Below are positions 1-8,849 of a stretch of 64,000 nt of DNA, piece after piece. The notes under the pieces were generated by a model. That model did no database searches, was not told where the DNA came from, and was given only the letters and a program-made list of their open reading frames with translations. Source of the stretch: Rhodanobacter sp. FDAARGOS 1247. Its GTDB lineage: Bacteria > Pseudomonadota > Gammaproteobacteria > Xanthomonadales > Rhodanobacteraceae. Position 1 is the first letter of the stretch; each line of letters starts with the position of its first letter. The stretch is taken from NCBI RefSeq assembly GCF_016889805.1, contig NZ_CP069535.1, positions 1,612,001 to 1,676,000 on the forward strand, in the 5' to 3' direction. Position numbers and translations under genes: made by a program.

Positions 1-225
1 GGCAGCATCGAGGAGATTCGCGGGGCGTTGCAGCGCCAGCTGTACATGCCCGTGCGCTGGACCGAATGCGTGCAGGCGCTGGCCGCCGGTGGCGCCACGC
101 GCGTCGCCGAATGCGGCCCGGGCAAGGTGCTGGCCGGCCTGATCAAGCGCATCGACAAGAGCATCGAGGCGCGCGCGATCGGCGCGCCGGCGGATCTCGA
201 TGCCGCACTCGCCGAGTGGGCCTGA
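1..225 (+). CDS. fabD: malonyl CoA-acyl carrier protein transacylase, C-terminal part
   Basis: The reading frame is open from the first base and stops at 223-225, so only the last 74 residues are present. FabD moves malonyl groups from CoA to acyl carrier protein, the first committed step of type II fatty acid synthesis in the cytoplasm. The C-terminal signature ECGPGKVLAGLIKRI matches the end of the FabD alpha/beta-hydrolase-like core; the catalytic Ser and His lie upstream of the window. It is followed after 39 nt by fabG, as in the usual fabH-fabD-fabG-acpP-fabF cluster. The identity is secure from context plus the tail motif. Confidence 0.9.
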   Translation, partial: GSIEEIRGALQRQLYMPVRWTECVQALAAGGATRVAECGPGKVLAGLIKRIDKSIEARAIGAPADLDAALAEWA

Positions 226-264
226 CGGCCCCTCGATCATCGAATTTCCGAAGGAACGTTGTTC

Positions 265-1008
265 ATGAGCAAACCACTGCAAGGTGAAATCGCGCTGGTC
301 ACCGGCGCCAGTCGCGGCATCGGCGCGGCGATCGCGGACGAACTGGCGGCGATGGGCGCCACCGTCATCGGCACGGCCACCAGCGACGGCGGTGCCACCG
401 CCATCGGCGAGCGCATGGCCGCCCATGGCGGTCACGGCCGCAAGCTGGACGTCACCGACGGCGCGGCCGTCGAGGGCCTGGTCGAGGCGATCGCGAAGGA
501 GTTCGGCACGGTCTCGATCCTGGTCAACAACGCGGGCATCACCCGCGACCAGTTGTTGATGCGCATGAAGGAAGAGGACTGGCAGGCGATCATCGACACC
601 AACCTCACCTCGGTCTATCGCACCTCGAAGGCGGTGATGCGCGGCATGATGAAGGCGAAGAAGGGTCGCATCATCTCGATCGCCTCGGTGATCGGCCTCA
701 CCGGCAATCCGGGCCAGGCCAATTATGCGGCGGCCAAGGCGGGCATCATCGCGTTCTCCAAGTCGCTGGCCCGCGAGATCGGCAGCCGCGGCATCACCGT
801 CAACGTGGTGGCGCCGGGCTTCATCGATACCGACATGACCCGGGCACTGCCCGAGGACGCCAAACAGGCGATGCTGGGGCAGATCGCGCTGGGGCGGCTG
901 GGCGAGGCGAAGGACATCGCCAGCGCGGTGGGCTTCCTGGCCTCGCCGGCGGCCGCCTACATCACCGGAGAAACACTGCACGTCAACGGCGGCATGTACA
1001 TGCCGTAG
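265..1008 (+). CDS. fabG: 3-oxoacyl-[acyl-carrier-protein] reductase
   Basis: FabG is the NADPH-dependent reductase of 3-oxoacyl-ACP in fatty acid elongation. The 247-residue product is a short-chain dehydrogenase of normal family length. It shows the N-terminal nucleotide-binding motif TGASRGIG, the NNAG motif followed by ITRDQLLMRM (typical of FabG), a catalytic Ser in the IISIASV region and the YAAAK active-site Tyr/Lys. An in-frame TTG lies two codons upstream at 259, but ATG 265 is preferred because AAGGAA at 251-256 is correctly spaced. It lies between fabD and acpP and is probably co-transcribed with fabD. Confidence 0.97.
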   Translation: MSKPLQGEIALVTGASRGIGAAIADELAAMGATVIGTATSDGGATAIGERMAAHGGHGRKLDVTDGAAVEGLVEAIAKEFGTVSILVNNAGITRDQLLMRMKEEDWQAIIDTNLTSVYRTSKAVMRGMMKAKKGRIISIASVIGLTGNPGQANYAAAKAGIIAFSKSLAREIGSRGITVNVVAPGFIDTDMTRALPEDAKQAMLGQIALGRLGEAKDIASAVGFLASPAAAYITGETLHVNGGMYMP

Positions 1009-1023
1009 CGTGGGTTGACGCAG

Positions 1024-1054
1024 TTGTCGCCAGCAGCTTCGTTTTAGGCGACAA
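1024..1054 (+). terminator. inverted repeat downstream of fabG, possible weak terminator
   Basis: TTGTCGCC (1024-1031) and GGCGACAA (1047-1054) form an 8-bp stem around a 15-nt loop, starting 15 nt after the fabG stop. No real U-run follows, so intrinsic termination would be weak. A second perfect hairpin, CGGGGGT-ctg-ACCCCCG, follows at 1076-1092. A TACAAT hexamer at 1132-1137 could be the -10 of an acpP promoter, but no convincing -35 is visible 17 bp upstream. The 197-bp gap therefore allows separate control of acpP, which is often expressed above its neighbours. Confidence 0.4.
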
Positions 1055-1205
1055 TTGCGCTTTCGTGCCGGTCAGCGGGGGTCTGACCCCCGTGATGCCG
1101 GCCCATCGTGGCAGCCTTGCGGTTTAGCCACTACAATGCGCCGGCCTTTTGCAGGCTTTGAGCCGGCACAGACAAATCAATTACTCCTTGAGAGGTATGG
1201 GCAAC

Positions 1206-1445
1206 ATGAGCACCATCGAAGAGCGCGTCAAGAAAATCGTCATCGAGCAGTTGGGCGTGAAGGAAGATGAAGTCACGGCGAACGCTTCGTTCGTTGACGA
1301 CCTGGGCGCAGATTCGCTGGACACGGTGGAACTGGTGATGGCACTCGAAGAAGAATTCGAGACCGAGATTCCGGATGAAGATGCCGAGAAGATCACCACC
1401 GTGCAGCAGGCCGTCGATTACATCAAGGCCCACTCCAAGGATTGA
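1206..1445 (+). CDS. acpP: acyl carrier protein
   Basis: This 79-residue acidic protein carries growing acyl chains on a 4'-phosphopantetheine arm attached to a serine. The attachment site [13 protein letters not shown] is intact with Ser37. Length, acidity and the helical [15 protein letters not shown] start are typical of bacterial AcpP. ATG 1206 is chosen because in-frame sequence upstream does not resemble the family and GAGAGG lies upstream. It lies between fabG and fabF and ends in its own intrinsic terminator, suggesting a short abundant transcript. Confidence 0.98.
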   Translation: MSTIEERVKKIVIEQLGVKEDEVTANASFVDDLGADSLDTVELVMALEEEFETEIPDEDAEKITTVQQAVDYIKAHSKD

Positions 1446-1523
1446 TCGGCAGTGAATTGACCGCCGTTGAGCGGATGGGCTCGCCTGGTGCGGGCCGGTT
1501 CGTTCACACGGCGGTACCGAAGG

Positions 1524-1551
1524 CTGCGCCATCTTGGCGCAGTTTTCGTTT
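1524..1551 (+). terminator. intrinsic terminator after acpP
   Basis: CTGCGCC (1524-1530), a 5-nt loop and GGCGCAG (1536-1542) form a 7-bp GC-rich stem followed at once by TTTTCGTTT. This is a classical rho-independent terminator about 80 nt after the acpP stop. It separates acpP from fabF, which would need readthrough or its own promoter in 1552-1687. Confidence 0.8.
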
Positions 1552-1687
1552 CTGCATTTTGTAACGTCCGATCCCGTATGGTCGCCGGGGAGTCCGGCGG
1601 CCCGGATGAATCGCGGATCGGACGAGTCATGGCTTTACCTGCGCTGTCGGCAGCGGCAGATCCGCGCAATCACGTAAGGAAATCAGC

Positions 1688-2926
1688 ATGAGCAAGCGAC
1701 GTGTGGTAGTGACCGGCATGGGCATCATCTCGCCGGTCGGCAACGACATCGCCAGCGCCTGGGATCGCGTCGTCCAGGGCGTCAGCGGGATCGGCCCGGT
1801 CACGCATTTCGACACCTCCGCTTATTCCACGCGCATTGCCGGCCAGGTCAGCGGCTTCGATCCGGCTGACTGGATGGCGGCGAAAGACGTCAAGAAGATG
1901 GACCCGTTCATCCACTATGGCGTGGCTGCCGGCACCCAGGCCTTGCGCGACTCCGGGCTGGAAGTGACCGAGGCGAATGCGCCGCGCATCGGCGTGGCGG
2001 TGGGCGCCGGCATCGGCGGCCTGTACACGATCGAGGCGACCGCACTGGAGCTGGCCGCCAAGGGCCCGCGCCGCGTCTCGCCGTTCTACGTGCCCAGCTC
2101 GATCATCAACATGGTCTCGGGCCAGCTGTCGATCATGTTCGGCCTGAAAGGCCCGAACATCGCCTGCGTGACGGCGTGCACCACCGGCACCCACAACATC
2201 GGCCTGGCCGCGCGGATGATCCAGTACGGCGATGCCGACGCGATGATCGCCGGCGGCGCCGAGTTCGCCACCACCGGTACCGCGATGGCCGGCTTCTGCT
2301 CGGCCAAGGCCATGTCCACCCGCAACGACGAGCCGACCAGGGCCAGCCGTCCGTGGGACAAGGACCGCGACGGCTTCGTGCTGTCCGACGGTTCCGGCGT
2401 GCTGATGCTGGAAGAGTACGAACACGCCAAGGCCCGCGGTGCCCGCATCTACGCCGAGCTGGTCGGTTTCGGCATGAGTGGCGACGCGTACCACATGACC
2501 GCACCCAGCGAGGGCGGCGAAGGCGCGGCGCGCTGCATGCAGACGGCGCTGGACGATGCACGCCTGAACCCGGCCGAGGTGCAGTACGTCAATGCGCATG
2601 GCACGTCCACGCCGCTGGGCGACCTGGGCGAGGTGATGGCGGCGAAGAAGGTGTTCGGCGACCACGCCCACAAGCTGGCGATGAGCTCGACCAAGTCGAC
2701 CACCGGCCACCTGCTGGGTGCGGCCGGCGGCGTCGAGGCGATCTTCACCATCCTGGCGCTGCGCGACCAGGTGCTGCCGCCAACGATCAACCTGGACAAT
2801 CCCGGCGAAGGTTGCGATCTCGACTTCGTGCCGAACACCGCGCGCGAGGCGAAGTTCGACGTGGCGATCTCCAACTCGTTCGGCTTTGGCGGCACCAACG
2901 GCACGCTGGCCTTCCGTCGCGTCTGA
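1688..2926 (+). CDS. fabF: 3-oxoacyl-[acyl-carrier-protein] synthase II
   Basis: FabF condenses malonyl-ACP with acyl-ACP to elongate fatty acids and is the enzyme usually responsible for temperature-dependent vaccenate formation. The 412-residue product has the thiolase-fold Cys-His-His triad: Cys in [12 protein letters not shown], His in [11 protein letters not shown] and His in [12 protein letters not shown]. It ends with the conserved [13 protein letters not shown] 1688 is preceded by AAGGAAATC. In related gammaproteobacteria the next gene is pabC; here pabB comes first. Confidence 0.97.
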   Translation: MSKRRVVVTGMGIISPVGNDIASAWDRVVQGVSGIGPVTHFDTSAYSTRIAGQVSGFDPADWMAAKDVKKMDPFIHYGVAAGTQALRDSGLEVTEANAPRIGVAVGAGIGGLYTIEATALELAAKGPRRVSPFYVPSSIINMVSGQLSIMFGLKGPNIACVTACTTGTHNIGLAARMIQYGDADAMIAGGAEFATTGTAMAGFCSAKAMSTRNDEPTRASRPWDKDRDGFVLSDGSGVLMLEEYEHAKARGARIYAELVGFGMSGDAYHMTAPSEGGEGAARCMQTALDDARLNPAEVQYVNAHGTSTPLGDLGEVMAAKKVFGDHAHKLAMSSTKSTTGHLLGAAGGVEAIFTILALRDQVLPPTINLDNPGEGCDLDFVPNTAREAKFDVAISNSFGFGGTNGTLAFRRV

Positions 2927-2936
2927 CGCGCCACGC

Positions 2937-4283
2937 GTGACCTGCCATCGCCGCATCCTGGCCGGCCGGCGCGACCTGCTCGCGCCGGCCGCTTCATTTC
3001 CCGCGCGCTATCCCTGCCTGCTGGAAAGCGTGGTGCATGGCACCGCGCAGTCGCGCTACGACATCCTGTTCGGATTTCCCGAAGACTCGCTGAGCCTGCA
3101 CGCGGACGGGAGCCTGCGCGACCACGACGGACGGCAGCGGGAAGGGCGCTTCCTCGACGCGCTGGATGAGGCTTGGCGCGCCGCCCGCCTGCCGCCCGCG
3201 GACGACGACCTGCCGTTCCATGGCGGCTGGGTGCTGCTGCTGGCCTATGAACTGGCCGGCGAAATCGAGCCGGGGCTGCGCCTGCGCCCACCCGCCGAGC
3301 TACCCCTGGCGCTGGCGCTGCGCTGCCCGGCGGCGGTGATCGTCGACCATGCACGTGACTGCACGATCCTGGTCGCCGAGGCGGGGCGGGAGGATCTTCT
3401 CGACCGGCTCGAAGCGGATCTTGGCGCGGAATCCTCGATTCCGCTGCTGGCCGGGCCGTGCGGTTGGGACGAGGACGCGCCGGAACATTTCCTCGATGGC
3501 GTGGCGCGTATCCACGAGCATCTCCATGCCGGCGACATCTTCCAGGTGAACCTGTCGCGCGCGTGGCGCGCCCGTTATGTGCCGGCGCCCACCGCGGCCT
3601 CGCTCTACGCGGTATTGCGCCGTGCCAACCCGGCGCCGTTTGCTGGCCTGCTGCAGCAGCCTGGCTGGGCGGTGGTCAGCTCGTCGCCGGAACGGCTGGT
3701 CGAAGTGCGCGGCGGCGTGGCGCAGACCCGGCCGATCGCCGGCACCCGCCCGCGCGTGCCCGGTGACGACGATGCGGCGCGCATCCGCGAGCTCAGCGCG
3801 CATCCGAAGGAGCGCGCCGAACACGTGATGCTGATCGACCTGGAGCGCAACGACCTGGGTCGGGTCTGCGTGCCGGGCACGGTCGCGGTCGACGAGCTGA
3901 TGGTGGTGGAGAGTTACGCCCACGTTCACCACATCGTCTCCAATGTACGCGGGCGACTGCGCAGCGAGGTGACGCCCGGCGAGGTGATTGCCGCCACTTT
4001 CCCGGGCGGCACCATCACCGGTTGTCCCAAGGTGCGCTGCATGGAAATCATCGCGGCGCTGGAAGACGCGCCACGCGGCGCCTATACCGGCGCGCTGGGT
4101 TATCTCGATCGCAACGGTGAGCTCGACTTGAACATCCTGATCCGCACGCTGACCCTGCTGGGCAACGAAGTGAGCCTGCGCGCCGGCGCCGGCATCGTGG
4201 CCGATTCGGTGGCGGCCAGCGAGCTGGCGGAAACCCGTGCCAAGGCGCGCGGGCTGCTGCGCGCGCTGGGAGTGCCGGACTGA
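2937..4283 (+). CDS. pabB: aminodeoxychorismate synthase component I (PabB-type chorismate-binding enzyme)
   Basis: This chorismate-utilising enzyme of about 448 residues aminates chorismate to 4-amino-4-deoxychorismate for folate, using ammonia from a glutaminase partner. The fold signatures are KERAEHVMLIDLERNDLGR, TFPGGTITGCPK and GAYTGALGYLDRNG. The frame is open far upstream through fabF. GTG 2937, 10 nt after the fabF stop, is the first start that leaves fabF and gives a normal N terminus, but its ribosome site is poor. The PabB call rests on direct overlap with pabC. Residues 266-270 read PIAGT, whereas E. coli PabB has PIKGT with an active-site Lys and anthranilate synthase TrpE has PIAGT, so chemistry or identity could differ. 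Confidence 0.8.
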   Translation: MTCHRRILAGRRDLLAPAASFPARYPCLLESVVHGTAQSRYDILFGFPEDSLSLHADGSLRDHDGRQREGRFLDALDEAWRAARLPPADDDLPFHGGWVLLLAYELAGEIEPGLRLRPPAELPLALALRCPAAVIVDHARDCTILVAEAGREDLLDRLEADLGAESSIPLLAGPCGWDEDAPEHFLDGVARIHEHLHAGDIFQVNLSRAWRARYVPAPTAASLYAVLRRANPAPFAGLLQQPGWAVVSSSPERLVEVRGGVAQTRPIAGTRPRVPGDDDAARIRELSAHPKERAEHVMLIDLERNDLGRVCVPGTVAVDELMVVESYAHVHHIVSNVRGRLRSEVTPGEVIAATFPGGTITGCPKVRCMEIIAALEDAPRGAYTGALGYLDRNGELDLNILIRTLTLLGNEVSLRAGAGIVADSVAASELAETRAKARGLLRALGVPD

Positions 4284-5110
4284 TGCCTGCGCGCATCCTG
4301 GTCGACGGCGAAGCGGCGCAGCAGGTTTCGGTGCTGGATCGTGGCCTGGCCTACGGTGACGGCTTGTTCGAAAGCATTCGCCTGGTCGGCGGCGTCGCGC
4401 CCCTGTGGTCGCGTCACATGCAACGACTGGCCGATGGCTGCGCGCGCCTGCGGATTCCCGCGGCCGACCCGCAGCAACTTTGGCGCGAGGCGTTGCAGGT
4501 CAGCGCCGGCATGCCGCAGTCGGTGGTCCGCATCACGCTCAGCCGCGGCCAGGGTGAGCGCGGCTACGCGCTGCCGGTCCACGTGCAACCCACCCGCGTG
4601 GTGGCTGCATTCGCACCACCGCAAGTGGATCGGGACGTGTATGCGGAAGGCGTGCGCATGCGCGTCTGCGCCATCCGCCTGGCGGAACAGCCCCTGCTGG
4701 CCGGCATCAAGCATCTGAACCGGCTGGAGCAGGTCATGGCGCGGGCCGAGTGGGATGATCCGGCGATCGCCGAAGGCGTCCTGCTGGATAGCCACGAGCG
4801 GGTGATTTCGGCGACCATGGCCAATCTGTTTGCGGTGATCGATGGTCAGTTGCTGACGCCATCGCTGGACCGTTGCGGCGTGGCCGGGGTGGCGCGAGCC
4901 GAGGTGCTGGCGTGCTGTCCCGCGGCGCGAGTGGGTGACATGACGCTGGCGATGCTGCACGCGGCGGACGAGTTGTTCCTCAGTTCGAGCGTGCGCGGCA
5001 TCGCGCCGGTGCGTTCGCTCGATGGGCGCGACCATCGGCCCGGTGCACTCACGCGCCGGTTGCAGCAGCATTGGCAGGATCTGGGTTTCACGATGGAGCA
5101 GGCTGGATGA
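4283..5110 (+). CDS. pabC: aminodeoxychorismate lyase
   Basis: PabC is a PLP enzyme of fold type IV that splits 4-amino-4-deoxychorismate into p-aminobenzoate and pyruvate for folate synthesis. The 275-residue product has the N-terminal signature SVLDRGLAYGDGLFESIR, the PLP lysine in AGIKHLNRLEQ, and the downstream SATMANLF and LDRCGVAGVAR segments of this family. Branched-chain or D-amino acid aminotransferases share the fold, but size and neighbours point to PabC. Its ATG overlaps the pabB stop by one base and its own stop overlaps mltG, so translation is probably coupled. Confidence 0.93.
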   Translation: MPARILVDGEAAQQVSVLDRGLAYGDGLFESIRLVGGVAPLWSRHMQRLADGCARLRIPAADPQQLWREALQVSAGMPQSVVRITLSRGQGERGYALPVHVQPTRVVAAFAPPQVDRDVYAEGVRMRVCAIRLAEQPLLAGIKHLNRLEQVMARAEWDDPAIAEGVLLDSHERVISATMANLFAVIDGQLLTPSLDRCGVAGVARAEVLACCPAARVGDMTLAMLHAADELFLSSSVRGIAPVRSLDGRDHRPGALTRRLQQHWQDLGFTMEQAG

Positions 5111-6141
5111 GTGACAAACGGGTGCGCGGCCGCGCATGGCTCAAGCTGCTGGTGCTCCTGTTGCTGGCGGCGGCCGGCGCCGTGTTCTATCTCGGCAACG
5201 CCTATACGCGGTTCAATTCGACGCCGCTGACCGTGGCGGCCGGCGGTGGCAGCATCGAGGTGGCCCGGGGCAGCAGCTTCAGGGACATCGTCGCCGACCT
5301 GCGCCGGCAGGGCCTGAGCACGGCCAACCCGCTGTACTGGCGGGCGCTGGCGGCGCAGATGCGGGTGGCCGGCAAGCTGCATGCCGGCGAGTACGCGCTC
5401 GAGCCGGGCATCACGCCGCGCCAGCTGCTGGCCAACATGGCGGCAGGTCGGGTGCTGCAGCGCAATTTCACCATCGTCGACGGCTGGACCTTTGCCGAGC
5501 TGCGCCAGGCGCTGGCCAGGGCGGAGAAGCTGCAGCACGACAGCGCCAACCTGGATGACGCCGCCGTGATGCAGAAGATCGGTGCGGGCGGCGAGGCGCC
5601 GGAAGGGCGTTTCCTGCCCGAGACCTATGCCTATGTGAAGGGCGACAGCGATCTGGACATCCTGCGCCGTGCGCACGCCGCGATGGTGAAGACGCTGGAT
5701 GAATTGTGGCCGGGCCGCGCGCCGGACCTGCCGCTGGCCACGCCGTACGAGGCGCTGATCCTGGCCTCGATCGTGGAAAAGGAAACCGGCCTTCCCGTCG
5801 AGCGGGCGCAGATCGCCGGGGTGTTCGTGCGGCGGCTGCAGAACCACATGCTGCTGCAGACCGACCCCAGCGTGATCTACGGCATGGGTGCGAACTACGC
5901 CGGCAATATCCGCAAGAGCGACCTGACCACCGACACGCCGTTCAACACCTATACCCGGGCCGGCTTGCCGCCGACGCCGATCGCCTTGCCCGGCAGGCCC
6001 GCGCTGGTCGCGGCCCTGCATCCGGCCGCCGGCGATGCGCTGTATTTCGTGGCGCGTGGCGATGGCGGCCATGTGTTTGCGCGCTCGCTGGAAGAACACA
6101 ATCGCAATGTCGACTGTTACCAGCGGAAGCGTTGCCGATGA
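5107..6141 (+). CDS. mltG: endolytic murein transglycosylase
   Basis: MltG (formerly YceG) is an inner-membrane lytic transglycosylase that cuts nascent glycan strands and so sets their length. The 344-residue product has a short basic cytoplasmic start, one membrane helix (about residues 11-30, LKLLVLLLLAAAGAVFYLG), a LysM-like region and the YceG catalytic domain. The active-site segment LASIVEKETG carries Glu224 and Glu226. ATG 5107 overlaps the pabC stop in ATGA; upstream in-frame codons lie inside pabC. The pabC-mltG-tmk-holB order is conserved across gammaproteobacteria. Confidence 0.95.
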   Translation: MSDKRVRGRAWLKLLVLLLLAAAGAVFYLGNAYTRFNSTPLTVAAGGGSIEVARGSSFRDIVADLRRQGLSTANPLYWRALAAQMRVAGKLHAGEYALEPGITPRQLLANMAAGRVLQRNFTIVDGWTFAELRQALARAEKLQHDSANLDDAAVMQKIGAGGEAPEGRFLPETYAYVKGDSDLDILRRAHAAMVKTLDELWPGRAPDLPLATPYEALILASIVEKETGLPVERAQIAGVFVRRLQNHMLLQTDPSVIYGMGANYAGNIRKSDLTTDTPFNTYTRAGLPPTPIALPGRPALVAALHPAAGDALYFVARGDGGHVFARSLEEHNRNVDCYQRKRCR

Positions 6142-6776
6142 TCGCGCGAGGGAAGTTCATCAGCCTCGAAGGCGGCGAGGGCGCGGGCAAGAGCACCTTG
6201 CTGGCCGGCCTGCGCGAACACATCGAACGAAACGGCGTGTCGCTGGTGCAGACGCGCGAGCCCGGTGGAACCACCGTGGGCGAGGCCGTGCGTGCCATCG
6301 TGCTCGATCCGGCCCAGCGCGGCATGGCCGCGGAAACCGAACTGCTGCTGATGTTCGCCGCGCGTGCGCAACTAGTGCGCGAGGTGATCGAGCCGGCCCT
6401 GGCGGCGGGGCGCTGGGTGCTGTGTGACCGCTACGCCGATGCCAGCCATGCCTACCAGGGTGGCGGTCGCGGCCAGCCGACCGAACGCATCGCGGAGCTG
6501 GAACGCTGGGCCTGCATGGGCGTGCAGCCGGACCTGACCCTGCTGCTCGACCTGCCGGTGGCCACCGGGCGGGCGCGCGCCGCCGGACGCGGCGACGCCG
6601 ACCGCATCGAGGTCGAGGCGGATGCCTTTTTCGAGCGCGTGCGTGCCCGTTATCGCGAGCGTGCCGCGGCCGAACCCGAACGGTTCCGGACGCTCGACGC
6701 CGGTCAGTCGCCGGCCCAGGTGCTGGCTGCCGCCACGATGGCAGTGGAAGACCTGCTGGCCGGGGCGCAGGCATGA
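6138..6776 (+). CDS. tmk: thymidylate kinase
   Basis: Tmk phosphorylates dTMP to dTDP, an essential step of dTTP synthesis in the cytoplasm. The 212-residue protein begins with FISLEGGEGAGKST, whose P-loop is intact, then the TREPGG substrate motif and CDRYADASHAYQGGGR, the DRY-type site. The Arg-rich segment near ARAAGRGDADRIE fits the LID region of type II enzymes. ATG 6138 overlaps the mltG stop by 4 nt, and the tmk stop overlaps holB by 4 nt, indicating tight translational coupling. Confidence 0.97.
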   Translation: MIARGKFISLEGGEGAGKSTLLAGLREHIERNGVSLVQTREPGGTTVGEAVRAIVLDPAQRGMAAETELLLMFAARAQLVREVIEPALAAGRWVLCDRYADASHAYQGGGRGQPTERIAELERWACMGVQPDLTLLLDLPVATGRARAAGRGDADRIEVEADAFFERVRARYRERAAAEPERFRTLDAGQSPAQVLAAATMAVEDLLAGAQA

Positions 6777-7708
6777 GCGTGCTGCCCTGGCAGGTTCCGC
6801 ACTGGGCGCGGCTGCAGGCGAGTCGCCAGCGCGGGGCACTGGCGCACGCCCTGCTGGTCTGCGGCGCCGCCGGCCTGGGCAAGCGCGCGTTCGTCCAGCA
6901 TTTCATGCAGGGGCTGCTGTGCAGTGAGCCGGTGGACGGCGAGCCCTGCGGCCATTGCCGCAGCTGCCTGCTGATCGCCGCCGGTTCCCATCCGGACCTG
7001 GTCACCTTGAGTTTCGGGCTGCGCAAGGATGGCGTGCAGCGCAGCGAGATCGTGGTCGACCAGATCCGCGATCTGTCCGCGCGGCTGGCGATGAACAGCC
7101 AGTTCGGCGGCTGGCAGGTGGCGGTCATCGACCCTGCCGACGCGATGAACGCGGCTGCCGCCAATGCGCTGCTGAAGACGCTGGAGGAGCCGGCCGCGCA
7201 GACCATGCTGATACTGCTGGCCGATGCGCCCTGGCGCCTGCCGCAGACGATTCGCAGTCGCTGCCAGCGGGTCGAATTCCAGCTTCCGGCCGAAGCCGAT
7301 GCGCTGGCCTGGCTGCAGGACGAAGGCGTGCGCCATCCGGCGGAGGCGCTGGCGGCGGCTGCCGGCAATCCCGGCCTGGCCCGGGCCTGGGCCGGCGAGG
7401 GCGCGCTGGAGCGCCGGCAGGAAGTGCGCAAGGACCTGGCGGCGCTGGCCGCCGGCCGAGGACAGCCCATCGAGGTCGTCAAGCGCTGGCTGGACAACGA
7501 GCCGGCGCAGCGGCTGTGGTTCGCCGCCCAGGCCACCGCGGACGAGATCCGCGCGCGTTCATCAGCCAGTGCCGCTCCGTTGGCCAGCGCCATGGACGTC
7601 GAGGCGCTGGCGCACTGGTATGACGCGGTCAATCGTACCCGCGAGGCCTTGCGCGGGCCGCTCCGTGGCGACCTGTTGCTGCTCGAACTCCTCGCGCAGT
7701 GGCGATGA
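6773..7708 (+). CDS. holB: DNA polymerase III delta-prime subunit
   Basis: HolB is a clamp-loader subunit that, with delta and tau/gamma, opens the beta sliding clamp. The 311-residue protein has an AAA+ core with a modified Walker A (GAAGLGKRAF), a zinc-binding cysteine cluster around CGHCRSC, the sensor-like TLEEPAAQTMLILLAD region and the SRC motif in TIRSRCQRVEF. The normal neighbours downstream of holB in Pseudomonas and Xanthomonas are pilZ and tatD. Here two extra genes come first, and no tatD is seen in the window. Confidence 0.95.
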   Translation: MSVLPWQVPHWARLQASRQRGALAHALLVCGAAGLGKRAFVQHFMQGLLCSEPVDGEPCGHCRSCLLIAAGSHPDLVTLSFGLRKDGVQRSEIVVDQIRDLSARLAMNSQFGGWQVAVIDPADAMNAAAANALLKTLEEPAAQTMLILLADAPWRLPQTIRSRCQRVEFQLPAEADALAWLQDEGVRHPAEALAAAAGNPGLARAWAGEGALERRQEVRKDLAALAAGRGQPIEVVKRWLDNEPAQRLWFAAQATADEIRARSSASAAPLASAMDVEALAHWYDAVNRTREALRGPLRGDLLLLELLAQWR

Positions 7709-8658
7709 CCCCGGCTGGCGGCATCTCGCTGACGTCGGCGGCGATGGATGGCCTGCCAGAGTTTTCCGGGCAGACCCGGTTGCTGGTGGTCGCGCCGCAT
7801 CCGGATGACGAAACCATCGCCACCGGCCTGCTGATCCAGCGGGTGCGTGCGGCAGGCGGCGAGGTGCGCATCCTGCTGCTCACGGCCGGCGACAACAATC
7901 CCTGGCCGCAGCGCTGGCTGGAGCGGCGCATCCGCATCGGCGCCGACGATCGCAGGCGCTGGGGCCAGCGCCGTCGTGGCGAGATGTTGCAGGCGCTGCA
8001 GCAGCTTGGCCTGGCTGATTCGAGCCTGCAGTCGCTGGGCTGGCCGGACATGGGACTGACCGAGCTGCTGTTGCAGTCGCCCGAGGCCTCCGTGGCGACG
8101 CTGGCGGCGGCCATCGATGCGTTTCGCCCCAGCCTGGTGCTGGCGCCGGCGCTGTCCGACCATCATCCGGATCATGGCTCGGCGCACGTGCTGGTGCGCC
8201 TGGCCCTGGCCGGGCAGGCCGACCCGGCGCCCTTGCTGGGCTACCTGGTGCACGGGGAGCGTGGCGACGAGTCCTTCGAAGTGGCCGGCAGCACCTTGCA
8301 GCTCGCCCGCAAGCTCGCTGCGCTGGAGGCGCATCGCAGCCAGATGGCACTCAGCGGCACGCGCATGCGGCATCTGGCCGGCCGACCGGAGTGCTGGGCC
8401 TGGCCAGCCCCGCCACTGGCGGCCTTGCCCTGGCGGCCGCCAGCCTGGTTGAACCCGTGGCTGCGGCTCAGCGTGGTCAGTGCCGCGGGGGTGGAACGCT
8501 GGCGCTGGGCACAGGCGCCGCTGCAACGCGACGGTGCCGGAAGCTGGCGCCTGTTGCCCTCCGCCGTGGCGCGGCAGGCGCCGGTCTTCGCGCGCCTGAC
8601 CCTGGCCTTGCCCACGCCGTGGATTTTCGATCACTGGGGCTGGTGCGAACTTTCCTGA
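7705..8658 (+). CDS. PIG-L family N-acetyl-sugar deacetylase
   Basis: This predicted zinc-dependent deacetylase has 317 residues and belongs to the PIG-L/LmbE family, which removes N-acetyl groups from sugars or sugar-linked substrates. Seen in the sequence: the metal-binding PHPDDE at residues 31-36 and the downstream DHHPDHGSAH that supplies the third ligand. ATG 7705 overlaps the holB stop in ATGA; a GTG two codons upstream (7699) is possible. No signal peptide is visible. The substrate cannot be told; cell-envelope glycan or secondary-metabolite precursors are both possible. It separates holB from its usual partner pilZ. Confidence 0.85.
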   Translation: MTPAGGISLTSAAMDGLPEFSGQTRLLVVAPHPDDETIATGLLIQRVRAAGGEVRILLLTAGDNNPWPQRWLERRIRIGADDRRRWGQRRRGEMLQALQQLGLADSSLQSLGWPDMGLTELLLQSPEASVATLAAAIDAFRPSLVLAPALSDHHPDHGSAHVLVRLALAGQADPAPLLGYLVHGERGDESFEVAGSTLQLARKLAALEAHRSQMALSGTRMRHLAGRPECWAWPAPPLAALPWRPPAWLNPWLRLSVVSAAGVERWRWAQAPLQRDGAGSWRLLPSAVARQAPVFARLTLALPTPWIFDHWGWCELS

Positions 8659-8724
8659 GCGGCTGCCCGTGCAGGACGGCTCTTGCGCGCCCCGGTTGAC
8701 CGGGCTAGCTTGAGGCAGGGGGAA

Positions 8725-8813
8725 GATGACGGTGGCCTGGCCCGTCATCACGTCCGGTCACGCAATCCGGTGACGGCAATTCCAGTGGTTCCAGCAGCTG
8801 CCTGGAAGGGCAG
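8725..8813 (+). other. structured leader upstream of the GGDEF-EAL gene
   Basis: The 191-bp gap 8659-8849 holds consecutive potential hairpins: GATGACGG/CCGTCATC (8725-8732 with 8742-8749, 9-nt loop), GTCAC/GTGAC (8757-8761 with 8770-8774) and CTGCC/GGCAG (8798-8802 with 8809-8813). None is followed by a U-run. Some folding is expected by chance at this GC content, but three in 90 nt just before a c-di-GMP gene suggests a structured 5' untranslated region. No known riboswitch consensus was recognised. Confidence 0.3.
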
Positions 8814-8849
8814 ACGTCATCGCAGCCGGTCCATCCGGCGGACATCCGA

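Noticed and set aside
1670..2956. Minus-strand frame of 428 codons opposite fabF
   Set aside because: It is fully antisense to fabF with no recognisable motif.
2937..4283. Calling the gene trpE because of PIAGT
   Set aside because: Overlap with pabC, the folate setting and the short N terminus favour PabB; the motif is recorded as a finding.
8750..8815. Possible c-di-GMP (GEMM) riboswitch, suggested by CACGCAA before a c-di-GMP gene
   Set aside because: The following conserved core and tetraloop-receptor segments of GEMM are missing.
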